DNA of 51,237 nt from Phycisphaerae bacterium (GTDB taxonomy: Bacteria; Planctomycetota; Phycisphaerae; UBA1845), in the NCBI GenBank assembly GCA_029260035.1, contig JAJDEA010000054.1, positions 1 to 51,237 of the forward strand. Direction: 5' to 3'. Positions 1 to 9,370 of the stretch are shown one piece after another (the first letter of the stretch is position 1; each line of letters starts with the position of its first letter). The notes under the pieces are model-generated. The model was not told the DNA's origin. It did not search any database and saw only the letters and a list, made by a program, of their open reading frames with translations. Position numbers and translations under genes: made by a program.

Positions 1-905
1 TCGGCGACTTACCAGGAGGCACCTTTCGAAGTGAGGCTTGGGGTATTTCGGCTGATGGCTCAGCCATCGTAGGGTTTGGTCACTCCGCGTCCGGCACTGA
101 AGCGTTTCGTTGGACATCGGGTGACGGTTTGGTCGGACTCGGCGCCCTACCCGCCGACCGCTTCGGTAGCGGAGCGTTCGGAACGGCTGCCAATGGCGCG
201 ATCGTTGTGGGAGTAAGCTATTCCGGTTCTGGAGGTGAGACCTTCCGTTGGACGTCGGCTGATGGCATGGTCGGACTAGGCGGCTTGCCTGGTGGGGATT
301 TCGGAAGCCGTGCGCGTGCCGCGTCAAGGGATGGTTCGGTCATCGTGGGGGCAAGCGAGTCTGCATTGGGCAGAACAGAGGCTTTTCGCTGGACGGAGGA
401 TGGTGGAATGGTCGGACTCGGCGTCCTACCCGGCGACAGCTTTTTGAGCGAGGCATTTGCGACCTCGGCGGACGGCGCGATCGTCGTGGGGCTTGGCTTG
501 TCCACATCTGGCCAAGAAGCATTTCGTTGGACGGAAGATGGCGGCATCGTCGGACTCGGCGACCTGCCCGGAGGGCACTTTTGGAGCGAAGCCAGGGGCA
601 TATCGGCGGACGGCTCGATAGTTGTAGGGATGGGCAATTCCACATCCGGAAATGAAGCGTTTATTTGGACAGCTAACGATGGTATGCGTTCTATCAAGGA
701 TCTACTCGGCAACGACTTCGGCGTGGATATGACGGGCTGGCAGCTATGGAGGGCCAATAGTATTTCAGCCGATGGCAGAACGATAGTTGGAGAGGGAGCA
801 AGCCCCAACGGTCGTCAGGAAGCTTGGATTGCCACCATCCCCGAGCCGGGGACACTCTCGCTGTTGGCACTCGGCAGCTTGGCGCTCCTCCGCCGCAGGC
901 GATAG
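1..905 (+). CDS. HAF-repeat protein with PEP-CTERM sorting signal (5' partial)
   Basis: The reading frame is open from base 3, so the true start lies upstream of the window; a TTG near 129 is not the start. The visible part holds five or more tandem repeats of about 46-47 residues (about 140 bp) built on VGLGxLPGG, then SADGxxVVG, then EAFRWT. This is the HAF-type extracellular repeat, which probably folds as a beta-propeller. The C-terminus has PEPGTLSLLALGSLALL followed by RRRR: a Pro-Glu-Pro motif, one hydrophobic segment and a basic tail. That is the PEP-CTERM signal, which in known systems directs export and processing by an exosortase. The stop is TAG at 903. Function beyond being a surface or secreted protein is unknown. 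No exosortase gene is in the window. Confidence 0.85.
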   Translation, partial: GDLPGGTFRSEAWGISADGSAIVGFGHSASGTEAFRWTSGDGLVGLGALPADRFGSGAFGTAANGAIVVGVSYSGSGGETFRWTSADGMVGLGGLPGGDFGSRARAASRDGSVIVGASESALGRTEAFRWTEDGGMVGLGVLPGDSFLSEAFATSADGAIVVGLGLSTSGQEAFRWTEDGGIVGLGDLPGGHFWSEARGISADGSIVVGMGNSTSGNEAFIWTANDGMRSIKDLLGNDFGVDMTGWQLWRANSISADGRTIVGEGASPNGRQEAWIATIPEPGTLSLLALGSLALLRRRR

Positions 906-977
906 AGGGCTTTGCAATGCTTCTCGGCTACGAGACGAACGCCCATTGCGCTTGTCGGGTGGCAAGTGACCGAGCAG

Positions 978-1721
978 CTACGACAGATGCCTCCCGCCGT
1001 CTACTTTAATAATCTCGCCTGTCACATAGGTGGCGTCCTCAGACACGAACGCTACAAGTTTCGCAATATCCTCCGGCGTTCCGGGCCGCTTCATTGGAAC
1101 TTTGTCGATCAGCGCCTGCTTCGTCTCTTCGGCATATCCATCTGGAAACACAGCGATTCCGGGCGAAACCCCGACGACTCGAATGGCTGGTGCCAGCGAT
1201 CGCGCCAGCCCCTTCGTAAGGGCGACCAGCCCTGCTTTTGAACAGCAATAAGCCAGGTGGTTGGGCCAAGGTCTATCCGCGCTGATGTCGCAAAGATTGA
1301 CGATCACCCCTGAGCCAGTCACGGCAAGATGCCTTCTTGCGTGATAACAAAGCGCCATGGGGGCAATCAAATTGACTTGAAGCATGTCCCCCCAAAGAAC
1401 GGGATCAAACGCCTCAATGTTATCAGGTGTAGAAGTCAAGAAAGATGCGGCGTTGTTAATCAGAACGTCGAGTCGACCAAAGTGATCCAACGTCGAATCT
1501 ATGATGCCTTGACACTCGTCGTTGTTGTGCAGATCACCCCGCACAACCAAGCCCTCAACGCCTGTTGTGCGAATTTCGCCCGCAAGTGATTCCGCCTCGT
1601 TGTGTGAAGTTTGATAGTGTATGACAACATGAAAGCCCTTCCGCGCAAGCTCCTGCACAATTGCCCGCCCCACGCGTTTGGCACCACCTGATACGAGTGC
1701 TACTTTGGTATCCTGGCTCAT
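978..1721 (-). CDS. Short-chain dehydrogenase/reductase, pteridine reductase-like
   Basis: A 247-residue classical SDR. The N-terminal Rossmann motif GGAKRVGRA (residues 12-20) has the G-x-x-x-R-x-G form of pteridine reductases (PTR1/FolM-like). NNAAS follows near the middle, the catalytic pair is YCCSK (Tyr-x-x-x-Lys), and the C-terminus VTGEIIKVDGGRHLS is typical of the family. It should be a cytosolic NAD(P)H-dependent oxidoreductase. Reduction of dihydropteridines is the best guess from the R-x-G signature, but a 3-oxoacyl-ACP-reductase-like role cannot be excluded. The ATG at 1721 gives a full-length N-terminus. It lies 49 bp downstream of the DnaJ/membrane-protein pair on the same strand and may be co-transcribed with it. 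Confidence 0.85.
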   Translation of the reverse strand: MSQDTKVALVSGGAKRVGRAIVQELARKGFHVVIHYQTSHNEAESLAGEIRTTGVEGLVVRGDLHNNDECQGIIDSTLDHFGRLDVLINNAASFLTSTPDNIEAFDPVLWGDMLQVNLIAPMALCYHARRHLAVTGSGVIVNLCDISADRPWPNHLAYCCSKAGLVALTKGLARSLAPAIRVVGVSPGIAVFPDGYAEETKQALIDKVPMKRPGTPEDIAKLVAFVSEDATYVTGEIIKVDGGRHLS

Positions 1722-1770
1722 AGGCTAGTCGCTGCATTTGATCGTTTGTGACTATCGAAGTTGACCTTTA

Positions 1771-2139
1771 TCATTTCGCCCAACGGCCACCCACCGCTTT
1801 CCGATCGTTGCGCATCTGATCCTTCTTGTTGCGGTTTTTTTGTGCCATTAACATGGCAACATAACCACCAACGAACACCGTAATGACGAGCAATCCGATA
1901 TATACCGGGAGGCCTTGCAAGTGGCTGACCGATTCAACCTGGCCAGCCGTGGGGTCAGGGTGTTGCGTGAAACCGACAATCACATCATCCGGCTCTTCAC
2001 GAGAGATGCGATACGCCCAGCTTCCCCACGCCCAAAGTACGAACACCACACCGAGCACAAGAATGGCAAGTCCTATTCGCCATCGCTTTTGATCCTCACT
2101 TACTGCTTGGTTGTCTTCGTTCCTATCTATCATTGCCAT
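1771..2139 (-). CDS. Small membrane protein with two transmembrane segments, unknown function
   Basis: A 122-residue protein with two clear hydrophobic segments, at about residues 23-42 ([20 protein letters not shown]) and 76-97 ([20 protein letters not shown]). An approximately 30-residue polar stretch lies between them, and the C-terminal tail is strongly basic ([14 protein letters not shown]). The start overlaps the end of the upstream DnaJ-like gene by 10 bp, which suggests translational coupling. I do not recognise the family. The coupling suggests a role linked to chaperone function at the membrane, but that is inference only. Confidence 0.7.
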   Translation of the reverse strand: MAMIDRNEDNQAVSEDQKRWRIGLAILVLGVVFVLWAWGSWAYRISREEPDDVIVGFTQHPDPTAGQVESVSHLQGLPVYIGLLVITVFVGGYVAMLMAQKNRNKKDQMRNDRKAVGGRWAK

Positions 2140-3080
2140 CCACAGCCTTGCCTGGGATTCGTTGCTTGGTTGTCGAGTTGTTCCTGGAAGAACTCCATTT
2201 CTTCTTCCGTTAACGACTTAGATGGCACGATTTGAACTACGACATATTGATCGCCTTGACCGTTGCCGTTTTGACGCGGCAAGCCTCTGCCCTTTAATCG
2301 CAGTTTGGTTCCGCTCGGGACTCCCGACGGCAAGCTCAGCATAGTCTTCCCATCGAGTGAAGGTACTTCGATCTTTGCACCGAGTGTCGCTTCGGCAACA
2401 GAAACCGGAACATCAACGTACAGGTCGGGGCCTTTGCGGTAGAAATATGGATGAGACTGAATAGCGCATTCGAACAAGAGATCCCCCGCTGGCCCGCCGG
2501 AACCGCCCGGATGCCCCCTCCCTCTTAGCCTTATTTTTTGCCCCGCTTCGACGCCTGGCGGAATCTTCACATCCAATGTCTCTGCTTTTCCATTTTGCTT
2601 CGATCGAAGTCGAACCGTAATGTTGGCGCCGTTTGCCGCTTGCTCAAACGAAAGCGAAACTTCCTTGATCTCGTCGCGACCTCGGGTAGGCGGTTGAACG
2701 GAACGGTTCTTCTGTCCAAAGAACTGGTCAAAAATGCTGGCCCGCCCGCTTTGGCCAAATGCGCCCATAAGGTCTTCCAAATCCTCCGCGTTGATATTTG
2801 AATCACCGCCCCATTCGTAAACGCGCTGGCCTTGCGGTGTTGTGTGCCATTGACCCACACCGGCTGCCCCATACTGGTCATATTCTCCGCGCTTCTTCGG
2901 ATCGCGCAAAACGGTGTACGCTTCCTGAACCTGTTTGAATTTCGTCTCCGCTGAGGCATCTTCTGGATTGCGGTCTGGGTGGTACTTCTTGGCCAGCGCA
3001 CGATAGGCTCGTTTGATTTCATCCTGGCTGGCACCTGCGCCAACGCCGAGTACTTGGTAGAAATCGTCGGAGCGCTGCAT
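2130..3080 (-). CDS. DnaJ/CbpA-type class II J-domain co-chaperone
   Basis: A 316-residue protein. The J-domain occupies about residues 5-72, with the invariant HPD motif in [11 protein letters not shown] and the helix IV end EYDQYG. A short linker follows, then the two DnaJ C-terminal beta-domains (about 135-300), with LRGRGHPG and LRLKGRGLP marking the substrate-binding folds. The Cys-rich zinc finger of class I DnaJ is absent, so this is a class II (CbpA-like) co-chaperone that would stimulate the ATPase of an Hsp70 in the cytoplasm. No dnaK or grpE is adjacent. It is the first gene of a minus-strand pair with the membrane protein ending at 1771. The last residues NPRQGCGWQ are unusual. 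Confidence 0.9.
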   Translation of the reverse strand: MQRSDDFYQVLGVGAGASQDEIKRAYRALAKKYHPDRNPEDASAETKFKQVQEAYTVLRDPKKRGEYDQYGAAGVGQWHTTPQGQRVYEWGGDSNINAEDLEDLMGAFGQSGRASIFDQFFGQKNRSVQPPTRGRDEIKEVSLSFEQAANGANITVRLRSKQNGKAETLDVKIPPGVEAGQKIRLRGRGHPGGSGGPAGDLLFECAIQSHPYFYRKGPDLYVDVPVSVAEATLGAKIEVPSLDGKTMLSLPSGVPSGTKLRLKGRGLPRQNGNGQGDQYVVVQIVPSKSLTEEEMEFFQEQLDNQATNPRQGCGWQ

Positions 3081-3228
3081 AGGTTATGACTCTGCTGAAA
3101 CATTGGCGAATCGTACGCCATGCCTCAAGGTCGCGTATTTCGTAGTTATTGCCATCCAAGATGGAGTATATATCAGGCGGTCGTTGATTCAACCTGCAAC
3201 GCAACTGTCCAATATCCGTCGGTGAATA

Positions 3229-3257
3229 ATGACTACAGTGCGCATTCTCGTTATAAT
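3229..3257 (+). promoter_or_regulatory. Candidate sigma-70-type promoter
   Basis: ATGACT at 3229-3234 and a perfect TATAAT at 3252-3257 are separated by 17 bp, upstream of the exported protein that starts at 3345. The -35 matches TTGACA at four of six positions. This would leave a leader of about 80 nt. Called by eye only. Confidence 0.4.
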
Positions 3258-3344
3258 GACGGTTTGGAATCGTTGGTGGTAGGATCTTGACGTCATCGGT
3301 CGCTGATAACGACTAGCCCCAACCGAAAATACACAGGAGGGAAT

Positions 3345-4016
3345 ATGATGAGAAGAATACACTGCGGTATGCCTACTTGTCTTGCATTTGTCGTCGCAGT
3401 TCAATTGGGTTTGTTCGCTGGACCTTTTTGCGCAGATGATGGTTTCACGTTCGTGAGTAAGGCTTGCGCGCTGCAATCTGATCCACCAGAATTGCCAATG
3501 CGCCCCGGATCTCCAAAAGCATCCCTGGAAGGCAACTCACTCCGATTAGATTTCATCAACATGAAAACCGCAGATGGCTGGATAATCGATCCTGAAAATT
3601 CTCAACGAGACCGTCGCCCGGCGCTCATACTTCTGTTGACAGATCGTCTCGATCAGAAAGACCCCCCAAAGGCATATATCTCTCGCTTCCCGGTAATGCG
3701 AGGCATGGACAACCAGGTCATCGAACGCTGGGTTGGCCAGGTACAACTTGATGACGGTAAGAAAGCGTCGCGGAATAATGCGAAAATTACCGAAGAGAAA
3801 ATCGGCGACATCCAGCTCACGATTATGGATATTCAAGGCACCGTGCTTGGCCACGGCGCACACACAAAAGCTGGACTGCCAAATCACAGATTCATCGGTG
3901 CAATTATCGATCTCCCAAGGGGTCCTTATTTTATTCGTGTTGTCGGAAAAATATCCGACATCAAGAAAAACGAAGATAAGATCATGGCTTTCTTGAAAAG
4001 CGCCAAACCTAACTGA
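3345..4016 (+). CDS. Exported protein of unknown function
   Basis: A 223-residue protein with a signal peptide: basic start MMRR, a hydrophobic run around residues 11-25, and a likely cleavage after PFCA. A strong Shine-Dalgarno AGGAGG at 3335-3340 sits 4 nt before the first ATG (3345) and 7 nt before the second (3348), so 3348 may be the real start. The mature part has alternating hydrophobic strands and ends PYFIRVVGKISDIKKNEDKIMAFLKS. That ending looks like a small alpha/beta periplasmic domain with a C-terminal helix. I do not recognise a named family. It stands alone, divergent from the dnaJ-like gene and convergent with the next gene. Confidence 0.75.
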   Translation: MMRRIHCGMPTCLAFVVAVQLGLFAGPFCADDGFTFVSKACALQSDPPELPMRPGSPKASLEGNSLRLDFINMKTADGWIIDPENSQRDRRPALILLLTDRLDQKDPPKAYISRFPVMRGMDNQVIERWVGQVQLDDGKKASRNNAKITEEKIGDIQLTIMDIQGTVLGHGAHTKAGLPNHRFIGAIIDLPRGPYFIRVVGKISDIKKNEDKIMAFLKSAKPN

Positions 4017-4168
4017 GTCATTCGTTGTTTTCATGGCATCTTACTTGCAGCCCATTCGTCTCTTGGCAAATGATGAATGGAAAGCGATTCAAGATCGGAA
4101 ACGGTAGTCGAAGCCATCAAGCACGAAGTATGCCAAAGTGTCGCGCAGTTCGATGCCGCGAATTGCGC

Positions 4169-4729
4169 CTACTCAGAAGCCCCCCCCCGGCGAGAGGAAT
4201 CCGTCGGGAGCGTGGCACGCAGATCGATAAGTTTGCTCTTGGAAAACAACTCGGGGCGATCTTTGAATTGACGTTTTGAAGATTCATGGAAAAACGCGTC
4301 AGGCGGCGGGAGATCGTTGTCGACTTCATCAAAAAACTTGATCGCCTCTTCGAGGCAGCGCGCGGCTTGAATCTTGCGTTTCCTGGCTTGGACTTTGTCA
4401 CTTAACAAGCCAGCTTCTTCAAGCAGGACATGGCATAAAGTTATCCACTGACTTACGTCGAGAATGCTGGAAGCCTCTTCACTCAGGCTAATCGGCCCAT
4501 CGATCGAAGATTCGTGATCTTTGGGCAATTCCGGCACTCGAAATCGAACCGCCTTCTGCGCGTCACATTGCGCGCATGACGTCACGAATTCAACTTCGAC
4601 GGCCATTCGATCAACCACCGATGGCGAGCCGGGGAAAATCAACCCTGCGCCGCAACTTCCACAAGGCGTAACCCGCAAGTAGAGTAGCACCTCACCAAGG
4701 CTGTGCGCTAACAGTATGGAATCTGGCAC
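4169..4729 (-). CDS. Zinc-ribbon-like protein of unknown function
   Basis: A 186-residue cytosolic protein with a GTG start; an in-frame stop lies just upstream, so no ATG is available. The N-terminal third carries two Cys pairs, PCGSCGAG (about residues 22-29) and SCAQCDAQ (about 51-58). This is a CxxC-x(n)-CxxC arrangement suited to binding one zinc ion. The rest is predicted helical with KRKIQAARCLEEAIKFFDEVDN near the middle. The start, LAHSLGEVLLYLRVTPCGSCG, resembles hypothetical proteins I associate with myxobacteria and planctomycetes, but no function is known to me. A run of nine G (minus strand) at 4180-4188 lies near the 3' end and would be a slippage-prone spot. Confidence 0.65.
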   Translation of the reverse strand: MPDSILLAHSLGEVLLYLRVTPCGSCGAGLIFPGSPSVVDRMAVEVEFVTSCAQCDAQKAVRFRVPELPKDHESSIDGPISLSEEASSILDVSQWITLCHVLLEEAGLLSDKVQARKRKIQAARCLEEAIKFFDEVDNDLPPPDAFFHESSKRQFKDRPELFSKSKLIDLRATLPTDSSRRGGASE

Positions 4730-4860
4730 GGTGAAATCTCATGATCCACTTATCGACGGTGTTGAGTAGTGAGTATTTCAACAACCCCTTCCGACTCGCA
4801 GTCAAGATGCAAGCGACATGGCGGTTCGACTTGCGTTCGGCGCTCATGATCGACAACACG

Positions 4861-5685
4861 TTATGGGTTTTCTTCTTCGCTCGGGGGTACATCTTCCGAA
4901 CCGGAATCAGCCGCCGACTTCATGGCTGCCGCCATTATTTCCAATTGGGACAAAACCTGCCCCGCAATCGCTGCTGAAGATACCTGCGCAATCATGGCAT
5001 CGAGTTGCGTCGCCATCATGTCCAATTGCGGCTTGACCAGATTCGGATCAGGCAGATCAGGCGTTTGAATGTACCAGTCACCGTCCTGAAGAAGAAAGCG
5101 ACAAGTTTTTGTCATCGCGGATGACGGAAGCGTGCCGATGACCTCCGACTCGCTAACAACCTCCAATGATTCAACTGTCAGGATTTCGTTGCCAAGGCCA
5201 AGCTTCACATCAAAAACCTCATCGATCCTTGCTGACTCGTCGGGCAGTTGTTCTTTCATGGCCTCTTTCAACTTGGCCATTGTTTCCTGCATGGCAATAG
5301 CGGCTTCAAAAAGAGGCCTGATCTTCTCCGCCTCCTCCACAACGTGGTATTCAATCAGTCCTTCGATATCACGTTCATCGCCAGCGGCATTGTAATCAAC
5401 GATAATCGCTCTGATTTCTTCCTTGATGGCGTCATCGTCACTCGGCGAGTCCTCATCAGAAGTGCCTTCAGCCATCGCACCAGGCTCCTTATAAGGGACC
5501 CAGTCTGCAGAGCCGGTGCCGAGCGTTGTATCGAGCCAGGCGGATTGCGTCGGCAAAAGTATCCGACCCTCGCTGCCCAAATCCTTTTCCAAAGAAGAGG
5601 CCGAATCTTTTTCACTGCAACCCGGACCTAAGCTCGCCAGAACGAACCAGAGGCATACCCCAATAAGCCGCTTTCCTGCCATCAT
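4861..5685 (-). CDS. Putative lipoprotein, unknown function
   Basis: A 274-residue protein with a lipoprotein signal: MMAGKR, a hydrophobic core, then LGPGC at residues 19-23, giving a lipidated Cys23. The ribosome binding site AGGGAG lies 7 nt before the ATG at 5685. Acidic low-complexity stretches follow the lipid anchor and also end the protein (SGSEDVPPSEEENP). The middle region (about 90-205) reads as helix-helix-strands with FLLQDGDWYIQTPDL, which suggests an NTF2-like or similar small domain. The remainder is a helical segment rich in Met, Ala and Gln. No named family was recognised. Confidence 0.75.
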   Translation of the reverse strand: MMAGKRLIGVCLWFVLASLGPGCSEKDSASSLEKDLGSEGRILLPTQSAWLDTTLGTGSADWVPYKEPGAMAEGTSDEDSPSDDDAIKEEIRAIIVDYNAAGDERDIEGLIEYHVVEEAEKIRPLFEAAIAMQETMAKLKEAMKEQLPDESARIDEVFDVKLGLGNEILTVESLEVVSESEVIGTLPSSAMTKTCRFLLQDGDWYIQTPDLPDPNLVKPQLDMMATQLDAMIAQVSSAAIAGQVLSQLEIMAAAMKSAADSGSEDVPPSEEENP

Positions 5686-5890
5686 TCAATAACTCCCTCG
5701 AGGTAACATCATGGCGCTTAGCCAAACAAGCGTCATGGACTCCCCCATTATTCTCCTGCTTCGACCTTGCCTCGGCTGAAGGTCAGGATTCCCCCATGCT
5801 TAAACCTTACCGGTTTTGAAAGTTGAGTCAATTGAATCGCGTTCAAGAAACCAGTTGTCTATTCAACTCGACTGGTCGCCGCAGCCCAAC

Positions 5891-6199
5891 TTAAGAATCT
5901 GATCGTTTCAACGATATGGCTACTTCGTAAATGCGTTCCTTATAGTCTCTGAACTGCTTGTTTTTTGCGCTTTCTTCTTCGGGGGAAACCGCATGGCCGT
6001 TCTGGCCTGAGATGATTAGGTCATTGAATGATCCCATGCCTCCAAACCAAGATAGAATTTCATCCAGTTCTCTTTCTCTCAAGCGATTTCCAGTGGCCTC
6101 CCTGACACAACTGATCTTGTGCGACCACCACTCGTCCTTAACAGAAACAAGCAAGTGCTCGCAATTGGCCAATAAGTTCTTCAAATCGGTTTCACTCAT
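5891..6199 (-). CDS. Small cytosolic protein with GGMGSFNDL motif
   Basis: A 102-residue protein with no signal peptide or membrane segment. The start at 6199 has an AGGG about 10 nt upstream. The central motif LSWFGGMGSFNDLII is the most characteristic part. I associate it with a family of small uncharacterised proteins (possibly DUF6966), where it sits between two helices; this is from memory and not verified. It lies between a lipoprotein gene and the terminator of the cold-shock gene, with no obvious operon partner. Confidence 0.65.
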   Translation of the reverse strand: MSETDLKNLLANCEHLLVSVKDEWWSHKISCVREATGNRLRERELDEILSWFGGMGSFNDLIISGQNGHAVSPEEESAKNKQFRDYKERIYEVAISLKRSDS

Positions 6200-6385
6200 A
6201 ACCTGCCCTCAAGTTCAAGAGACCAGCCAATCCAAGTCGTGAAGGGTCGCCAGCAAATCGGAACTCTTCAATTTACGGCAGCCCGAATGACGGGGTGATA
6301 CCGCGCCCCAAAGAAGCCGGGTACACTTACAGGAAGACGAGGCCCGACCTATATGCTGCGCCGAGTGCGTTAGACTTTGGCGCAC

Positions 6386-6417
6386 AAAAAAGGCCAGCAC
6401 CCTTTTCGGCGCTGGCC
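6386..6417 (-). terminator. Rho-independent terminator of the cold-shock gene
   Basis: On the minus strand, GGCCAGC (6417-6411) pairs with GCTGGCC (6398-6392) in a perfect 7-bp GC-rich stem. A GC pair extension follows inside the loop, and six T residues (6391-6386) come straight after the stem. It begins 33 bp after the csp stop codon, in the correct orientation. Confidence 0.85.
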
Positions 6418-6450
6418 TGTGGATCTCATTCGTTAAAATCGAATGTACTT

Positions 6451-6654
6451 CTAGTCAGCCAATCGGACGTTCTCTGCCTTTGGCCCTTTTTCGCCAGCAA
6501 CGGTTTCGAACTCGACTTTGTCGTTCTCCTGAAGTGTCTTGTACCCGTCGCCTTGGATGGCCGTGTGGTGGACGAAGACGTCCTCACTTCCATCGCTTGG
6601 GCTAATGAATCCAAAACCCTTCGTTCCGTTGAACCACTTCACTACTCCTTGCAT
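6451..6654 (-). CDS. csp: Cold-shock domain protein (CspA family)
   Basis: A 67-residue single cold-shock domain, the usual length of the family. It begins [17 protein letters not shown], with RNP1 (KGFGFI) and RNP2 (DVFVHH) both intact, and ends GPKAENVRL. The ATG at 6654 is the family start. An in-frame extension to 6708 would add 18 residues with no homology and is not supported. It acts in the cytoplasm as a single-stranded RNA/DNA-binding RNA chaperone. The gap upstream, before the next gene, is long, in keeping with the long 5' leaders of many csp mRNAs. An intrinsic terminator follows the gene. Confidence 0.95.
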   Translation of the reverse strand: MQGVVKWFNGTKGFGFISPSDGSEDVFVHHTAIQGDGYKTLQENDKVEFETVAGEKGPKAENVRLAD

Positions 6655-7118
6655 AACTAACGCATCTTTCAATATTTGCACAGCGGACCCACATCGTGTT
6701 GGAAACAAACGGTGTCACCAAGAAAAGACTCGATGTAGTCACCGCGTGTGCTACTAGCGGAGTAGTTTCGGGGATTGGGCGATTCAAGTCAACCCGGGAA
6801 AACAGCCATTAGGCCTCGCTCGCCTGAGGGGCCGAAAATCGCGATTGCGGGCCTGTTATTGAGGTTTCACCACATTCCATGGCGATCTCGCCGGGCGGGC
6901 GGGCTGACAGAAGAATGTCGGCACGAGGCTCGAGATTTGGGATTCGCAGCGTAATCTCACACGACCGAAATCGCCCCTTTAATCCCCCGCAAGAGGTCAG
7001 AATGCACGACTCGCGATTCTACTGACGCCACAGATGCCACCCAGAAACCTGCGCAAGACGATCAGCGTTTCGAAAATGGCATGACCAATCAAGTCCGCCT
7101 TTCGGATCGACGTGATAT
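6655..7118. other. Gene-free stretch between oppD and csp
   Basis: No supported gene. On the minus strand, a TTGACT (in the stretch complementary to about 6785-6792) and a small dyad CTACT-AGCGG-AGTAG near 6751 could belong to the csp promoter and leader, but no convincing -10 was found. ORFs crossing this stretch are shadows or have no recognisable content. No remnant of a second Opp ATPase could be read here. Confidence 0.5.
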
Positions 7119-8357
7119 TCAGCCAGCCGTGCCAGCGTTTGAAGCGGAGTTCCCTAACGGCGTCACATTTTCCGATTCCCAACAGGCGACGTAATGGTCT
7201 GTGTTGAGCTTGCGTAATGGCGGAGCCGTGGAAGTTTCGTCGCCAAGAGCGCAACGACGGAGGCACGCGGGTTGAGCTTCGAGGTTGGATGGGCTTCGCG
7301 AATCGCGATCGGAGTCGCGCGAAATGCCATCGCCGCTCGCGGTGGATGCAGCCAAGCGAGCCGTGAGCTCGCATCGCGGGTGGAATCGACAGCCCGTGGG
7401 AAAGGAACTCGGCGAAGGAACGGTGCCTGGAATAGTGTCGAGACGCCCGCTCTTTTCGTTTATCTTTGGAACGCAGCGAAGTAAGCCCTGCGTATAGGGG
7501 TGCATCGGGTTGGCCAATACCTGCGTGGTATCGCCATGCTCGACTATTCTGCCTGCATACATGACGTAAACATAATCCGCTATTTCTGCGACGACGCCCA
7601 GATTGTGCGTAATCAAAAGCAAACTCATATTGGATTCGATTTGTATCGACCGGAGCAAATCGAGAATTTGCCGCTGAATGGTTACGTCGAGCGCAGTGGT
7701 CGGTTCATCCGCAATCAAGAGCTTCGGATGGCATGACAAAGCCATTGCAATCATGGCTCGCTGTCGCATTCCGCCGGATAATTCGTGCGGATAGGCATCG
7801 ACGCGCTGCTCCGGCTTTGCGATCCCGACCCTTCGAAGCAATTCAATAGCCTGCGCACGAGCGATTTGACCGCTCACACCTTGATGCAATTCGATCGTCT
7901 CCACAATTTGCTCGCCGATGCGGAAGACTGGATTGAGTGACGTCATCGGATCCTGAAAGACCATCGCAATTTGCCCGCCCCGGACTTCGCGCAGCGTACG
8001 TTCGTTCGTCTTCAGAAGGTCTATGGCTGGCGTGTCTTTTAACCGTGCGAAAAATATTTCTCCCTTTTCCATTCGAAATGGCGGCTGAGGCAGCAGCCTC
8101 AGAATCGACTGCGCTGTTATGCTCTTGCCGCACCCGCTCTCGCCAACGAGTGCGACCGTTTGCTTTCGCGCGACGCGAAGTGCCACGTCTTCGACCGGCG
8201 TAATGACGCCATCCTGCGTTTCAATCGAAACCGTTAGCCCGCAAATATCCAGCAGCGGAGCTTGCTCGACTCGATAGGAAACGTCCATGTCTTCAGTCAA
8301 ATCATGTTCGTTTGCGATTTGCGGTTTAGAAGAATCCATGAACTGAGCTGCCATCAT
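7119..8357 (-). CDS. oppD: Peptide-type ABC transporter ATP-binding protein (OppD/DppD)
   Basis: A 412-residue ATPase with Walker [10 protein letters not shown]-loop [11 protein letters not shown], signature LSGGMRQR, Walker B LLIADEPT and switch His in LLITHNLG. All catalytic motifs are intact. After the nucleotide-binding domain comes the oligopeptide/dipeptide C-terminal extension with GCRFHPRC. The next Cys residues (ACLRRC, then HYVACW) are pushed back by an insertion of roughly 35 residues rich in Ser, Asp and Arg, longer than in typical OppD. The start overlaps the stop of the oppC-like gene in an ATGA tetranucleotide (8354-8357), showing one operon. It would energise uptake of peptides or another substrate of the family. 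No OppF partner is encoded nearby. Confidence 0.9.
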   Translation of the reverse strand: MMAAQFMDSSKPQIANEHDLTEDMDVSYRVEQAPLLDICGLTVSIETQDGVITPVEDVALRVARKQTVALVGESGCGKSITAQSILRLLPQPPFRMEKGEIFFARLKDTPAIDLLKTNERTLREVRGGQIAMVFQDPMTSLNPVFRIGEQIVETIELHQGVSGQIARAQAIELLRRVGIAKPEQRVDAYPHELSGGMRQRAMIAMALSCHPKLLIADEPTTALDVTIQRQILDLLRSIQIESNMSLLLITHNLGVVAEIADYVYVMYAGRIVEHGDTTQVLANPMHPYTQGLLRCVPKINEKSGRLDTIPGTVPSPSSFPTGCRFHPRCELTARLAASTASGDGISRDSDRDSRSPSNLEAQPACLRRCALGDETSTAPPLRKLNTDHYVACWESENVTPLGNSASNAGTAG

Positions 8358-9370
8358 ACGAGAGTCGGTGCGTTGGACTTCGGATCAACCGCATCGCGCA
8401 ATCCATCACCGATGAAATTCAAAGCCAGCAGAGTAAACACGAGTATCGTACATGGGAAGACAATCAGCCACCAATAGCCCACGAATGCGTTCACCGCTTC
8501 CACGCCATCAGCTGCCAGCCGGCCTAACGAAGGAATGGGCTGTTGGACGCCAATTCCGAGAAAGCTCAAGAATGATTCCTGCATAATGGCTTGCGGAATG
8601 ACGAGGGTTGCATAAACGGCGATCGGACCAACAACGTTAGGGAAGACGTGTTTTCGCAGAATGTGCCAATGCCCGGCACCGGTCGCTCTCGCAGCTTCGA
8701 TGAAGGGTTGCTCCCTTAGCGAGAGAACCTGGCCTCGCACGACTCGTGACAGCGTCAACCAACTGACTCCTCCGATCGCGACGAACAGCACGATAAGGTC
8801 TGCGTACTTCGTCTGCCCTCCAAAAATGGCGGTGAGCGGTTCGGTCAGGCCTACCTTGAGAAGAATGACCATCAGGATGTACGGCAAGCCGAAAAGGACA
8901 TCGACAATCCGCATCATCACGGCGTCGATTCGCCCCCCTGCAAGTGCCGCGATCGAACCCCACAATGTGCCGACGATGGTTGCCATCAATGCAGCCCCTA
9001 GGCCAATACAAAGGCTAACCAGAAAGCCCGGCAAAACACGATACGTCAGGCTTCGACCAAGGTCGTCATGGCCAAAGAGCGATGTCATGCGGTACAAGAT
9101 TTGATCGAGCCGGGAAGGTATCGCGTTTGCACCGCTTGTGTCGAAAAAACGCTCCAAAGGGACAACAGGGTCAAGCGATGGTTGACTTCTAACTGCGATG
9201 TCGGTCGCTTGCACATTGTACCAGCGAGCGGAAGTTGGCAGCGAAAAAATAGCCCCGAGCATAAAGAAAACAAAACCGGCAAGGCTGAGTAAGGCCATGC
9301 GATTTCGTCGAAATCTCCGCCAATTGGAATGAACTGCGTGCGATGGCTCTGCTGAACATTTTCGTGTCAT
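8354..9370 (-). CDS. oppC: Peptide-type ABC transporter permease (OppC/DppC)
   Basis: A 338-residue inner-membrane permease. An N-terminal cytosolic tail and first membrane helix (ALLSLAGFVFFMLGAIF) are followed by an extracytoplasmic loop with FGHDDLGRSL, the family's GTDxxGRD-like landmark. A BPD_transp_1 domain with the EAA loop (EAARATGAGHWHILRKHVFPN) comes next. The end has SFLGIGVQQPIPSLGRL, typical of OppC/DppC. It overlaps both neighbours by 4 bp. The extracytoplasmic loop between TM1 and the GHDDLGR motif is somewhat long (about 60 residues). Confidence 0.92.
   Translation of the reverse strand: MTRKCSAEPSHAVHSNWRRFRRNRMALLSLAGFVFFMLGAIFSLPTSARWYNVQATDIAVRSQPSLDPVVPLERFFDTSGANAIPSRLDQILYRMTSLFGHDDLGRSLTYRVLPGFLVSLCIGLGAALMATIVGTLWGSIAALAGGRIDAVMMRIVDVLFGLPYILMVILLKVGLTEPLTAIFGGQTKYADLIVLFVAIGGVSWLTLSRVVRGQVLSLREQPFIEAARATGAGHWHILRKHVFPNVVGPIAVYATLVIPQAIMQESFLSFLGIGVQQPIPSLGRLAADGVEAVNAFVGYWWLIVFPCTILVFTLLALNFIGDGLRDAVDPKSNAPTLV

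Noticed and set aside
218..808. Long minus-strand ORFs opposite the HAF-repeat gene.
   Set aside because: They mirror the repeat periodicity of the real gene and have no family features.
6997..7374. 125-codon minus ORF overlapping the end of oppD, considered as an oppF remnant.
   Set aside because: No ABC motif can be read in it and it overlaps oppD in another frame.
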